Shown: positions 25,616 to 35,503, counted from the stretch's first letter. The stretch is DNA of 50,136 nt from Polyangiaceae bacterium (GCA_025937895.1 JAICQL010000031.1:1-50136), one strand, 5' to 3'. The notes: generated from the sequence alone by a model not told the origin. Program-made: numbers and translations.

Positions 25616-27949
25616 TCAGGCGAGCGACACCCGATCGACGCTGCTGACGATGGCGTTGAGGCGCGCCAGATCGATGGGCTTCACCAGGTGCTCGTCAAAG
25701 CCCGCCTGCTTGGTGCGGACCCGATCGGACGGCTGCCCGTAGCCGGTCACGGCGATGAACTTGGGTGGATGAGCGCTCAGCCGCCGCTTGAGGCGCTGCG
25801 CCAGATCGAAACCATCCATCACGGGCAGGCCGATGTCGAGCAAGGCCAGATCGGGCTGAAAATCCTCGACCAGCGCCAGGGCTGCGGGCCCATCATGTGC
25901 CACCCCCACGTGGTGGCCCTGGATGCGCAGCGCCTCCGCCAGCATCTCGGCCGCGTCCACGTTGTCATCCACGACCAGCACGCGGATGGCGTCATCAGCG
26001 GCGGCCACGGCGGGCTGCGCCGCGCCAGAGAGATCAGCGATGTTTGAGTCGTTTGTCACGGCCAGATTGAGCTCGATGGTAAACGTGCTGCCCTGCCCTC
26101 GTCCAGCGCTCGTGGCAGTGATTGCACCACCGTGCAACTCGACCAGCCGGCGAGCGATGGTCAGCCCCAGGCCCAGACCGCCGTGCGAACGATCGATGGC
26201 CTGCTTGCGCTGCACGAAGGGCTCGAAGATGCGCCGCAGCAGGTCCGGCTCGATACCGATGCCGTCGTCGCGCACCTCCAAGGTTACGCGGTCGCCGCGC
26301 AAGTAGGCGATGAGCTCGATCCTGCCGCCCTGCGAGGTGTACTTTGCGGCGTTCATCAGCAGGTTGCCCAGCGCCTGCGCCACGCGATGAAAGTCGATGT
26401 CCACCGGCAGCCCGCGGCGAGGCACGGCCACGCTCAGCCGCTGGGCGCGCGCGTCCAGCATCGGGCTGGCCATCTCCACCGCCCGATCCACCACCTCTGC
26501 CAGCTCCACCCGATAGCGCGAGAGCCGCAGCGAGCCGCGGGTGATGCGCGCCACGTCGAGTAGATCATCCACCAGGCGCACCATGTGATTGAGCTGCCGC
26601 TCGATCACGCCGCGCTCCTTCAGCGCCACGTCACCCGCGCGGGCTCGCATCAGCTCCAGCGCAGTCAGGATGGGCGCCAGCGGGTTGCGCAGCTCGTGCC
26701 CGAGCACGGCCAGGAACTCATCCTTGGCCTGGTTGGCCTCCTCCGCGCGATCGCGCTCCTGCCGCGCCAGCTCGTACAGGCGAGCGCGATCGAGCGCAAG
26801 CGCCAGCGGCCGCACCAGGTCTTCAAACAGGGCGCGCTCGCCCGGCTCGAGCTCGCTGGCCTGGGTGAGCTCGAACGCGACGGCGCCCAGGGTGCGGGGC
26901 CCGAGGCTGAGCGGCAGCGTCACCACCCGCGAAGGCCAGCTGGGCCAGAGCGCGCGCCGCTCGTGATATGCCTGCTCCAGCAGAGCGCGAACGGCGCTGG
27001 CCGAGGGCGTATCGTCGGGCGCCAGGAGCTCGCGCACGTCGGACAGCATGCCCTCGCGCGTATCGGGCTCGCGACGGGCATCCGCGATCGACTCCAGCAC
27101 GCCCTCGTCCTCGCTGGCCAGCGCCACCCACGCGCGGCGCGCAGCGACGGCATCCACCAGCTCCGAGCGCAGCACCTCGCACACGTCCGAGAGGGAGACG
27201 GCCTCGGACAGCGTCGACGTCACCCGCTGCAGGCGCGCCAGGTGCTGCAGCGCCACCTCCGCCAGCGAGTCCTGGCGGCGCTCCGAGAGCGCTGCCTGCT
27301 CATCGCCCTCACGCTCGGCGCGCCCACCTCCGAGCTGCAGCTCGCCCCGCGCGGCCCCCGGCGCAGCACCGTGCACCAGCAGCTCACCGCGCGTCCGGTC
27401 TTGCACCAGGGCTCTGCCTCGTTGCTCCAGCGCGTCCAGCAGATCGTCTGCGCTGCTGCTCTGCAGCCAGTGGCCGCACAGCGCCAGCACGCGGTGGCCC
27501 ATCAGGGCGGCCACCAGCTTACTGCGCGCGTCGCTGCGGTGAACGGCCGCCGTGGCCAGGACGCCGCCGGCCACGCGCAGCCCTGCATAGCCCGCAGCGA
27601 GTGCCTGCCGCTCGCGCTCCAGGCAGTCAGCGACCAACGCGCCGACGGTTGGCTGGCGGCCCTCACGCCCGGCGTTCCAGTCGATCAGCTCGATGCGGCC
27701 CTGGGCCTCCAGCTCTCTACTGCCGGGCAGCGAGCGGAGCAGGCGGCGCGCCATCGCCGCCGGCAGCGCGTCGTCCACGAACCAGATACAGCGCTCGTTG
27801 GCGCCGAGCCCGGCGCCAAAGAAGCGCACCAGCGCTTTACCCAGATCCTCCGCGTCGCGGAAGAAGTGGCAAAAATGCGCGCCCCACGGCAGGTCGTCGA
27901 GCCCCTCGATGCCACTCGGGCGGAACTCCGACGAAACGGCGGATTGCAT
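25616..27949 (-). CDS. Hybrid histidine kinase: MEDS - GAF - HisKA - HATPase - receiver
   Basis: A 777-residue soluble sensor kinase. The N-terminus (about 10-180, with WGAHFCHFFRD and CIWFVDD) is a MEDS/DcmR-type sensory domain. A GAF-like domain (about 230-390) follows, then HisKA with His418 in VLGHELRNPL, then the ATPase domain (N-box LLMNAAKYTS, G-boxes DDGIGI and GGLGLGLTI). The C-terminal receiver has LLDIGLPVMDG and LVKPID. All catalytic residues look intact. ATG 27949 is preferred because GAGGG lies nine bases upstream; a GTG at 27967 is possible. It converges on ndvB and diverges from the lipoprotein gene at 28285. No transmembrane helix, so the signal is intracellular. Confidence 0.94.
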   Translation of the reverse strand: MQSAVSSEFRPSGIEGLDDLPWGAHFCHFFRDAEDLGKALVRFFGAGLGANERCIWFVDDALPAAMARRLLRSLPGSRELEAQGRIELIDWNAGREGRQPTVGALVADCLERERQALAAGYAGLRVAGGVLATAAVHRSDARSKLVAALMGHRVLALCGHWLQSSSADDLLDALEQRGRALVQDRTRGELLVHGAAPGAARGELQLGGGRAEREGDEQAALSERRQDSLAEVALQHLARLQRVTSTLSEAVSLSDVCEVLRSELVDAVAARRAWVALASEDEGVLESIADARREPDTREGMLSDVRELLAPDDTPSASAVRALLEQAYHERRALWPSWPSRVVTLPLSLGPRTLGAVAFELTQASELEPGERALFEDLVRPLALALDRARLYELARQERDRAEEANQAKDEFLAVLGHELRNPLAPILTALELMRARAGDVALKERGVIERQLNHMVRLVDDLLDVARITRGSLRLSRYRVELAEVVDRAVEMASPMLDARAQRLSVAVPRRGLPVDIDFHRVAQALGNLLMNAAKYTSQGGRIELIAYLRGDRVTLEVRDDGIGIEPDLLRRIFEPFVQRKQAIDRSHGGLGLGLTIARRLVELHGGAITATSAGRGQGSTFTIELNLAVTNDSNIADLSGAAQPAVAAADDAIRVLVVDDNVDAAEMLAEALRIQGHHVGVAHDGPAALALVEDFQPDLALLDIGLPVMDGFDLAQRLKRRLSAHPPKFIAVTGYGQPSDRVRTKQAGFDEHLVKPIDLARLNAIVSSVDRVSLA

Positions 27950-28284
27950 GACCTCGATCCCTCGCACCGGCGCCCCCAGATGAGCCGAAGCCCGCGGCTA
28001 CAGCGGAGCGCCGTATTCGCGGTGTTTGTGCCTGTTCCTGCCTGTATCAGGCAGCGCGGGAGGCTGGCGAGCACAGCGCGTTGCCTGCCGTCATTTGCCC
28101 CCTGACGCTGCACGTCAGCGCGGCAAAGGAGCCCGGGCATGCCGCAGCTGCCTCGGCCGCTGACGGATAGCTGATCGATGGCGGTCGCGAATTTCCCCGC
28201 GGAACGAGCCGGCGCGCGGCGCGCAGGCGGCATGCAGGTTGCAGCATCAAGGCAAAACTTCTTCGAAAAGGAGAGAATTTTTCA
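27950..28284. other. 335-base divergent intergenic region
   Basis: It holds two inverted repeats: CTGCCTG-TAT-CAGGCAG (28038-28054, perfect 7-base arms) and CTGACG-CTGCA-CGTCAG (28102-28118). It also has a sigma-54-like element at 28229-28242 and an AAGGAGAG ribosome site for the lipoprotein gene. The first repeat lies about 90 bases upstream of the kinase start and could be its operator. No small gene was recognised. Confidence 0.4.
28228..28243 (+). promoter_or_regulatory. Sigma-54-like promoter for the Cys-rich lipoprotein
   Basis: CGGCATG-CAGG-TTGCA carries GG (28229-28230) and GC (28241-28242) exactly 10 bases apart and a perfect TTGCA. Predicted start of transcription is near 28254, giving a leader of about 31 bases that includes the AAGGAGAG site; geometry is ideal. 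A sigma-54 activator is encoded about 5 kb away at 33418. Chance matches are common in GC-rich DNA. Confidence 0.35.
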
Positions 28285-28593
28285 ATGCTCAAAGCCACTC
28301 GCATCGCGCTGGTTCTGACCCTGTCCGCCGGCTGTGCGCTGTCTTTCGCAGCGTGCGGCGCCGAGAAGGAGATCGAGAACGAGATCGACTGTCAGGCCAT
28401 CTGCCAGCGCTACTCCGACTGCTTTGACGGAGACTACGACGTGTCGGGCTGTCAGGATCGCTGCGAGAACGACGTCGACAGCGGGGAGCTCACCTTCAAC
28501 GAGGTGGACGCCTGTTCGGACTGTATCGATGATCGCTCTTGCGCGAGCGGCACGCTGAACTGCGCCACCCAGTGCGCTGGCATCGTGCCCTGA
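28285..28593 (+). CDS. Cys-rich lipoprotein
   Basis: A 102-residue lipoprotein with signal peptide and a Cys after SFAA (lipobox-like FAAC, about Cys24). The acidic mature part has about ten cysteines (CQAICQRYSDC, GCQDRCENDV, CSDCIDDRSC, NCATQC). The C-x3-C-x5-C start, with an acidic, Tyr-bearing core, is common in secreted myxobacterial proteins of unknown function. It shares general style but not detailed alignment with the two paralogues at 14507 and 47278. AAGGAG and a possible sigma-54 site lie upstream. Function unknown; probably a small disulfide-rich surface domain. Confidence 0.8.
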   Translation: MLKATRIALVLTLSAGCALSFAACGAEKEIENEIDCQAICQRYSDCFDGDYDVSGCQDRCENDVDSGELTFNEVDACSDCIDDRSCASGTLNCATQCAGIVP

Positions 28594-28793
28594 GCATCGG
28601 GAGCCGTTCTTGTGTGGCAGCCTCGAGCGCCCTGTGGCCCGCTTGCGAGGCGTCACCCCACGCTGCACGAAAATACATGCGGCATGAGATCTGCAGCCGC
28701 GACACCAGCAACTGGCGCAAGCCAGCCCGCCCCAAGGCATGCCGGCCAGCAGCGCTCGCTGCGCAAGCAGGTCGGTCTCGCAGAAGGAACCAT

Positions 28794-29105
28794 ATGAGAG
28801 TTTTCTACCCGCTACTCCTCGGTGCCAGCCTCAGCTTGGCTCCTGCCGTCAGCTTCGCCAGCACGTCTGGCTCCACACCGCAGTCCAGCGCGTCGAAGCC
28901 CGTGCTGCAGACGCCGGCCACGCCGCGTCCCAGCGCTGCGCCACCGCAGACTCCGCGGAAGCGCAGCACCGATCAGCGGCGGTACGCCGCGCGCGAGCAG
29001 GCGTCACCGGAGGCCGCGGCGTATCGTGGCGGTGATACCCTGGTCATCGGCGCCAGCGCCGCCACCGCCATCCTCGCCGTGGTGCTGCTGGTCGTATTGC
29101 TGTGA
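28794..29105 (+). CDS. Small exported protein with GG motif before a C-terminal hydrophobic tail
   Basis: A 103-residue protein with a signal peptide (about 1-23), a Ser/Thr/Pro-rich then basic middle (24-70), and a C-terminal hydrophobic tail. A single Gly-Gly (79-80) sits right before the tail: RGG then DTLVIGASAATAILAVV and onwards to the last residue. AAGGA lies upstream. It overlaps the C39-like peptidase gene by four bases (GTGA). The arrangement recalls the PA2779/PA2778 gene pairs (small tail-anchored protein plus C39-like peptidase). The GG is a plausible, unproven, cleavage site. Confidence 0.7.
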   Translation: MRVFYPLLLGASLSLAPAVSFASTSGSTPQSSASKPVLQTPATPRPSAAPPQTPRKRSTDQRRYAAREQASPEAAAYRGGDTLVIGASAATAILAVVLLVVLL

Positions 29106-29707
29106 AGCTGCGCGCCTGGGGGGTACTGGCGCTGGGGGCGCTGTGCTGGGGCTGTGCCTCTTACCGGGGCACGGCCCAGTCGGTGACGCCTCAGACGCTG
29201 CAGGCCGATAGCGGCTGGCAGCGCGTGGACGGCGTGCCCCAGGTCCACCAGCGCGGCGCCAAGGATTGTGGCGCGGCCGCGCTCAGCGCCGTGCTGGGCT
29301 ACTGGAGCAAGCCAGCAGCCGGACCGTCGCGCGCAGAGATCGACTCGGCGCTGCGCAGCGGCACGGGCGCGGCCGCGGGCAACCACGATGCTGGCGCCGT
29401 GGGGCTGAGCGCGGGCGCCCTGCGCGACTACGCACGCGGACATGGGCTGCAGGCTTACGTGTTTCACGGCACCTTTGCCGACCTCGAGCACGAGCTCTCG
29501 CTGGGCCGCCCGGTGATCGTGGGCGTGCTCAAGGAGCTCTCCTCGCGCGAGCAACTCGCTCACTACGAGGTCGTGCTGGGCTATCATCCAGCTCGCGAGC
29601 GCGTGCTCACGCTCGATCCAGCGCATGGCCTGCGGGAGTATCCGAAGAGCGGCTTCCTCGACGAGTGGGAGCGCGCTCGACATACCACGCTCGTGGTCAT
29701 GCCCTGA
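29102..29707 (+). CDS. C39-like cysteine peptidase, exported (probable lipoprotein)
   Basis: A 201-residue protein with an N-terminal signal ending near Cys18 (CWGC, a poor lipobox, so lipidation is uncertain). The papain-like core shows Cys56 in KDCGAAALSAVLGYW, His154 in AHYEVVLGY and Asp172 in LDPAHG. This is the C39/C39-like triad with Gln or His upstream (VHQRGAKDCG). C39 domains cut after Gly-Gly in peptide-export systems; stand-alone exported versions (C39_PA2778-like) are known but poorly characterised. It starts at GTG 29102 inside the stop of the GG-tailed protein, suggesting that the two proteins work together. Confidence 0.85.
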   Translation: MKLRAWGVLALGALCWGCASYRGTAQSVTPQTLQADSGWQRVDGVPQVHQRGAKDCGAAALSAVLGYWSKPAAGPSRAEIDSALRSGTGAAAGNHDAGAVGLSAGALRDYARGHGLQAYVFHGTFADLEHELSLGRPVIVGVLKELSSREQLAHYEVVLGYHPARERVLTLDPAHGLREYPKSGFLDEWERARHTTLVVMP

Positions 29708-29769
29708 TGGTCATGCCCTGAGCGAGCCGGCCGCACCGAGCTCGGGTGATGGTCGCTCGACAAACAAAC

Positions 29770-29820
29770 CGGCGCCCGGCGCTGCGCGGTCTACCGTGAC
29801 CGTCGCTGCGCCGGGCGCCG
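29770..29820. terminator. Bidirectional hairpin terminator
   Basis: Perfect 13-base arms, CGGCGCCCGGCGC (29770-29782) and GCGCCGGGCGCCG (29808-29820), flank an inner CGGTC/GACCG stem. It lies between the convergent C39-like and csbD genes. No T-run follows, so it could also be a strong structured 3' end rather than a classical terminator. Confidence 0.65.
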
Positions 29821-29904
29821 TCAGCCATGACGAAGGAGAGAGTTCGGGTCGCCTTTGTCTCTAGTCAGCGTCCCCGGCGACCCTGGAAAGGACGTGTATC
29901 GAGC

Positions 29905-30102
29905 TCAGTGCGTGTCGAGCCAGTCGTCGACGTCCTGCTCGGCGCGCTCCTGCGCCAGGCCGTAACGCTCGCGCAGCTTGCCGACCAGCTTCTGTCGTTC
30001 CCCCTGGATCTGATCGATGTCGTCATTGGTCAGCTTGCCCCACTTGACGCGGGCCTTGCCTTTGAGCTGCTCCCATCGACCTTGAAGGATATCGGTATTC
30101 AT
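29905..30102 (-). CDS. CsbD family stress protein
   Basis: A 65-residue protein matching CsbD-like stress proteins: MNTDILQGRWEQLKGK at the start, then KWGKLTNDDIDQIQG, RQKLVGKLRERYG and a C-terminal acidic helix. The family is small, soluble, abundant under general stress and of unclear mechanism. ATG 30102 has AGGAG seven bases upstream. Three CTGTTGC motifs lie just before it. It is monocistronic. Confidence 0.92.
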   Translation of the reverse strand: MNTDILQGRWEQLKGKARVKWGKLTNDDIDQIQGERQKLVGKLRERYGLAQERAEQDVDDWLDTH

Positions 30103-30179
30103 TCGCTTACTCCTGACGTTACGCGACCAGGCCGCCCGCAAGGGAGCGCCCGTTCGCTGTGACGAGGGCGTTGCATCAA

Positions 30180-30213
30180 CTGTTGCAACGACTGTTGCTG
30201 CAGGGCCTGTTGC
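30180..30213. promoter_or_regulatory. CTGTTGC motif cluster upstream of csbD
   Basis: CTGTTGC begins at 30180, 30192 and 30207; the first copy is part of GTTGCAAC (an eight-base palindrome). Spacing is 12 and 15 bases, near one helical turn plus. It lies about 80-110 bases upstream of csbD and downstream of the hybrid kinase. Possible regulator array. The rest of the 271-base gap shows nothing else. Confidence 0.3.
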
Positions 30214-30373
30214 AGCCGCCGTGCCAGTGCCGCCCGCCGCGAGAGCGCTGCACAACCACGCGCAAATCTGCGCGAAAACTGCGCCCCCGAATTGCGACGG
30301 CGTGCTTCGCGCCGTGACGTTTGCCACCGCCCGTGGCGCTCCGGAGCAACCAGCCAGCCCCGCGCCAGGCCGC

Positions 30374-32095
30374 TCAGCGGCGAACGGCTGCCAGCTGGCG
30401 CTGCAGATCTGCGGGCCGGGCCGGTTTGGCCAGATGAAAGTCGAAGCCAGCGACCAGCGCCTTTTCCCTGTCACTGCGCTGGCCAAAGCCGCTCAGCGCC
30501 ACCAGCCTCACGCGCTTCGCCCCCGGCGTGGCGCGCACCCGGCGCGCCAGCTCGTAGCCGTCGATGTCGGGCAGCCCGAGATCCACGAAGGCGATGTCGG
30601 GGCTCTGTTTCACGATCAGATCGATGCCCACCTCACCGGTGGTGGCCTGGCTCACCGCGTGACCCCAGCTGGACAGCAGCTCCCCCATCAGGGCCCGCGC
30701 GTCGTCGTTGTCCTCGACCAGCGCCACGTTCAAGGTGCTGGGGCTGCTGCTCACATCGGGCTCCGTGGCTGGCGCCGGCTCGCTGGCGTCCAGCTGCAAG
30801 CGTGGCACATTGCTCTGCGGCAGCCGCGCCGCCAGCGGCAGCCAGACCGTGAACTCGCTGCCCTGCCCCAGCCCGGCGCTCCTGGCGGTGACCCGCCCGC
30901 CGTGCATGTTCACCAGCTGCTTGACCAGGGTGAGACCGATGCCCAGCCCCTCACCGCCTTCACGCGACTGGATGAACAGATCGAACACGCGCGGCAGGAG
31001 CTCCGGTGAGATTCCCCGGCCGTTATCCCGCACGGCGAACTCCACGCCACCGTCGCGCTCCACGCACGAGACGCTCAGGGTGCCGCCCGGATCGGTGTAG
31101 CGAGCCGCGTTGTTCAACAAATTGGCGAGCACCTGGGTCATGCGCACCTCGTCGGCCGTGAAGAGCACATCCGCAGCCGCACACTGCACCTCGGCCCGGT
31201 GCTCGCGCTTCTGGATGAGCGGACCAGACAGCGCCAGCGCCTGATCGAGCACGTCCTTGACCCGCACCTTGGCGGGCCGCAGCTCGATCTTTCCCCGGCT
31301 CACCCGCGCCAGATCGAGCAGGTCGTCCACCAGCCGGATCAGGTGCTCGACCTGCCGCTTCATCACCTCGCGCGTGCGCTGCGCCACCTCGGGTGAGGCC
31401 GTGGCCAGGAGCTCCAGCCCGGAGACCAGCGGCACCAGCGGGTTACGCAGCTCGTGGCCGAGTAGTGCGATGAACTCGTCCTTGCGGCGATCATCCTCGG
31501 CCAGGCGGCGATTCAACAGCTCCAGCTCGGAGGCGTGGTGCCGCTGCTCCTGCAGCAACTGGCGCAGCGCGTCCGCCTCCAGCCTGCTGCGCTGCTCGGA
31601 CAGCGCGTTCTCGTGCTCCTGCAGCACGTGAGCCTTGATCAGCTCCGCCTGGCGCCGCACCTGCTCCGTGCGCCGCTCCAGCTCCACGAAGACCGAGGCC
31701 TTGGCGCACAGGATCTCGGGCTGGATCGGCTTCATCAGAAAGTCGACGGCGCCCAGGCGATACGCCTCCAGCACCTCCGCCTCCGCCGGCTCGAACGCGG
31801 TGATGAAGATGATGGGCACATGTCTGCTGCGATCGCGCGAGCGGATCAGTCGCGCCGTCTCGAAGCCGTTCATGGCCGGCATCTGCACGTCGAGCAAGAT
31901 CAGGGCGAAGTCCTGCTGGAGCAGCCGCCGCAGCGCCTCATAGCCGGACTGTGCCTCAACCAGCCGGTAGTCGAGCTCTCCGAGCGCCGCGCGCACCGCG
32001 AGCAGGTTCTCCGGCTTGTCGTCCACCACCAGGATATCGGTGGGGGCCCCGCTCAGCGGCTCGGAGCGGGGTTTGCTCTCCGGGGACTCGGTCAC
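30374..32095 (-). CDS. Hybrid histidine kinase: receiver - HisKA - HATPase - receiver
   Basis: A 573-residue soluble kinase. The N-terminal receiver has ILVVDDKPENLLAV and phospho-acceptor Asp69 (LLDVQMPAMNG). A coiled coil covers about 130-205. HisKA has His214 in LLGHELRNPL, and the ATPase domain has NLLNNAARYTD, DNGRGI and GEGLGIGLTL. The C-terminal receiver has FVDLGLPDIDG and HLAKPA. All active residues are kept. The GTG at 32095 has GAGGG five bases upstream; an ATG at 32128 without a ribosome site is the alternative. It resembles RpfC/DctB-like orphan hybrids that respond via the front receiver. It lies downstream of the pseudokinase on the same strand. Confidence 0.94.
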   Translation of the reverse strand: MTESPESKPRSEPLSGAPTDILVVDDKPENLLAVRAALGELDYRLVEAQSGYEALRRLLQQDFALILLDVQMPAMNGFETARLIRSRDRSRHVPIIFITAFEPAEAEVLEAYRLGAVDFLMKPIQPEILCAKASVFVELERRTEQVRRQAELIKAHVLQEHENALSEQRSRLEADALRQLLQEQRHHASELELLNRRLAEDDRRKDEFIALLGHELRNPLVPLVSGLELLATASPEVAQRTREVMKRQVEHLIRLVDDLLDLARVSRGKIELRPAKVRVKDVLDQALALSGPLIQKREHRAEVQCAAADVLFTADEVRMTQVLANLLNNAARYTDPGGTLSVSCVERDGGVEFAVRDNGRGISPELLPRVFDLFIQSREGGEGLGIGLTLVKQLVNMHGGRVTARSAGLGQGSEFTVWLPLAARLPQSNVPRLQLDASEPAPATEPDVSSSPSTLNVALVEDNDDARALMGELLSSWGHAVSQATTGEVGIDLIVKQSPDIAFVDLGLPDIDGYELARRVRATPGAKRVRLVALSGFGQRSDREKALVAGFDFHLAKPARPADLQRQLAAVRR

Positions 32096-32214
32096 GTCTG
32101 CCCTCGCTGCTGGAAAACGAGCAAGCATCCGGCACCCAAGCCAGATCGCCCTCTGACGAGGAGGGTCGCTCAGTGTACGGCTGCAGACGGTAGGGCCAGC
32201 GCGGAATGCTGCGG

Positions 32215-33186
32215 CTACGCTCCGGCGGTGCAGATCGCTACGTTGGTGGGCGTGACTGCATCGGCCAGGACTGCGTTCTTTCTGCGCGTTCCGGGGCGGC
32301 TGGAGAAGGGCTCCAGCATGCGGATCAGCTCGTCCGCGCTCTCCGGGCGGCGCGCTGCATCTCGCTCCAGGCACTGCTGCACCGTGAGCGCCAGGCCGCG
32401 CGGGATGCCCGGGCACGAGAGCGGCAGCAGCGGCATTGGCCCCTCCGTGACGGCACGCAGCACCTGCGCGGCGCTGAACCCGGTAAACGGCGAGTGTCCC
32501 ACCAGCGCCTCGAATGCCAGCAAGCCCACCGCCCAGAGATCGCTGCGATGATCCACGGCGTTGGGGTTGCGCAGCTGCTCGGGTGATAGATACGCCGGGG
32601 ACACGAAGCCGCAACCAGGGATGGTGAGCTGCCTCGCGTCCCACAGAAATAGGGCCACGCCGAAGTCGAGCAGCTTGACCATGGGCTGCGCAGCGCGGGT
32701 GCGCGCCAGAAAGACGTTCTCGGGACGCACGTTGCGGTGCACGATGCCCAGACCGTGCGCGTCGCTCAGCGCGGTACACACCTGACACACGTAGTCGACA
32801 GCCAGTTCCGTTGGCAGCGGCCCCCGGGTGAGCACCTGAGACAGATCTTCGCCCTCCAGAGGCTCAGTGATCAGGTAACGCAGACCGCACGGTAACGTCC
32901 CTGCGTCGTGTACGCGCACCACGTGCTGATTGTGCAGCGCACCCAGCGCCCGCAGCTCGCGGGCAAACCGCCGCCAGATGAGGCCATCTCGCGCGATCTC
33001 GGGGCCCAGCACTTGCAACAGAACCTTGAAACCGAGGCTGGCGTGCCGGGCGCGATAGAAGGTGCCCCGCGGCGAAAGCGCAGCAAAATCCTCGACTCGA
33101 TAGCGGCCGGCCACGATTTCACCGGGCTGGACGAAGTGCCGGATTTTCTGGCCCGCGGGTGTCTCACCAACGCTCTCTGAGCTCAT
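32215..33186 (-). CDS. Ser/Thr protein kinase-like protein, predicted pseudokinase
   Basis: A 323-residue protein with a full eukaryote-like kinase fold but missing core catalytic residues. The beta-3 Lys (VAIK) is Gln58 (VLLQVL), the catalytic HRD Asp is Asn152 (HRNVRPENVF), and the loop Lys is Arg154. The Gly-rich loop is degenerate (FAALSPRGTFY). DFG (Asp174), the APE-like SPEQ and the C-lobe helices remain. The codons are CAA and AAC, read on the minus strand. ATG 33186 is used; the frame is open to 33342. There is no membrane helix or sensor extension. It is probably a scaffold or binding protein, and is divergent from the sigma-54 activator gene. Confidence 0.85.
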   Translation of the reverse strand: MSSESVGETPAGQKIRHFVQPGEIVAGRYRVEDFAALSPRGTFYRARHASLGFKVLLQVLGPEIARDGLIWRRFARELRALGALHNQHVVRVHDAGTLPCGLRYLITEPLEGEDLSQVLTRGPLPTELAVDYVCQVCTALSDAHGLGIVHRNVRPENVFLARTRAAQPMVKLLDFGVALFLWDARQLTIPGCGFVSPAYLSPEQLRNPNAVDHRSDLWAVGLLAFEALVGHSPFTGFSAAQVLRAVTEGPMPLLPLSCPGIPRGLALTVQQCLERDAARRPESADELIRMLEPFSSRPGTRRKNAVLADAVTPTNVAICTAGA

Positions 33187-33317
33187 GCCTGCAACCTCGT
33201 GCCGCAGATTTGCAAAGCTCGGACCAGCGCAACTCCGACACGCAGCGGGGCAATGTGTCGCGAATGTGGCGCGGTTGCACCACGCGCATGGCCGCCTCGA
33301 CAAGCTTTTCAGCCCTT

Positions 33318-33336
33318 TTCCTGGTTGGTCCAGGAA
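33318..33336. promoter_or_regulatory. Inverted repeat in divergent promoter region
   Basis: TTCCTGG-TTGGT-CCAGGAA (33318-33336), with perfect seven-base arms, lies in the 231-base gap between pseudokinase and activator genes. It may be an operator or 5' hairpin. A second palindrome follows at 33355-33370. Confidence 0.4.
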
Positions 33337-33354
33337 GTGCAAAGGGGTGGGCCA

Positions 33355-33370
33355 TCACGCTACAGCGTGA
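33355..33370. promoter_or_regulatory. Palindrome upstream of the activator gene
   Basis: TCACGCT-AC-AGCGTGA is a perfect 16-base palindrome, 48 bases before the activator ATG. Its size fits a dimeric Fis-type HTH site, so autoregulation by the encoded activator is possible. Confidence 0.45.
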
Positions 33371-33417
33371 CTTTGAGTCAGATTGCCCCCGCCATCACGG
33401 CAGTGAGTGAAACACCC

Positions 33418-34819
<1,402 letters not shown>

Positions 34820-34827
<8 letters not shown>

Positions 34828-35479
34828 AGCAGCGCTCATCCAGGCGGTGGCGGCGCTGGTAGCCTGCAAAGACTTGGGCGACGTCACCATCGGCGTCGCC
34901 CGCTTCGCGCAGCGGCTGCTCGGCGCGCCCGACGTGCTGGTGCTGTTGCGCGGCAGCGAGGGCGAGTTCCTGGGCAAGTCGTCGGACACCTCGGGCGAGC
35001 TGGAGCGCTGGGCGAGCGAGCTCCTGACTGAGCAGCCCGACGGCGTGGGCCCCGGCGTTCAGCGCGATGGTGAACGCCGCGCCGTCTTCATCCAGCTGCC
35101 GGAGCCGCAGCTGCGCGGCGTGCTGGCGGTGACGTTGCCTGCTGACGGCGAGCCGGCAAGCGATGGGGCGGCACCCGGCCTGACCGAGGACGATGCCAGC
35201 GCGAATCTCGGCGCGCTGGCAGAGCTGGTGGCCAGCTGTGCCGCACAGCTGGCGCGCTGTACACAGGCCGATCGCATGCTGCAGGACACGCGCGCGCTGG
35301 TCGCGCGCGGCCTGCACGATCTGTGCACTCCGCTCAACAGCCTGCGCCTGGGCATGCACCTGCTGGAGCCGGCGCTGACCACGAAGGATCCGGCGGTGGC
35401 CCAGCGGGCCCACCGCGCCGTGGATCGCATGGCGGCGCTGGTGACGGGCATGGCCGAGGCGCTCGGACCCAAGAACTAG
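34820..35479 (+). CDS. GAF-like plus DHp protein without ATPase domain
   Basis: A 219-residue protein. The first about 150 residues look like a GAF-type sensory domain, and the end is a two-helix dimerisation/phosphotransfer segment with His166 in GLHDLCTPLNSLRLGMH (H-box). The sequence stops after the second helix; no N-, G1- or G2-box is present, so it cannot phosphorylate itself. It overlaps the sigma-54 activator gene by eight bases. It could receive phosphate from another kinase, dephosphorylate the activator, or act as a dimerising inhibitor. A terminator-like hairpin follows at once, so the end is probably natural and not a truncation. Confidence 0.75.
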
Positions 35480-35503
35480 CGCGACCAGCAAGCGACGGGG
35501 GGA

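Noticed and set aside
32096..32788. Upstream extension of the hybrid kinase frame to 32788
   Set aside because: It would overlap the pseudokinase gene on the same strand in another frame and adds no domain; GTG 32095 has a good ribosome site.
33199..33417. N-terminal extension of the sigma-54 activator
   Set aside because: The receiver starts at MTERLLCVDDDED (33418). The extension covers divergent promoter DNA with two palindromes.
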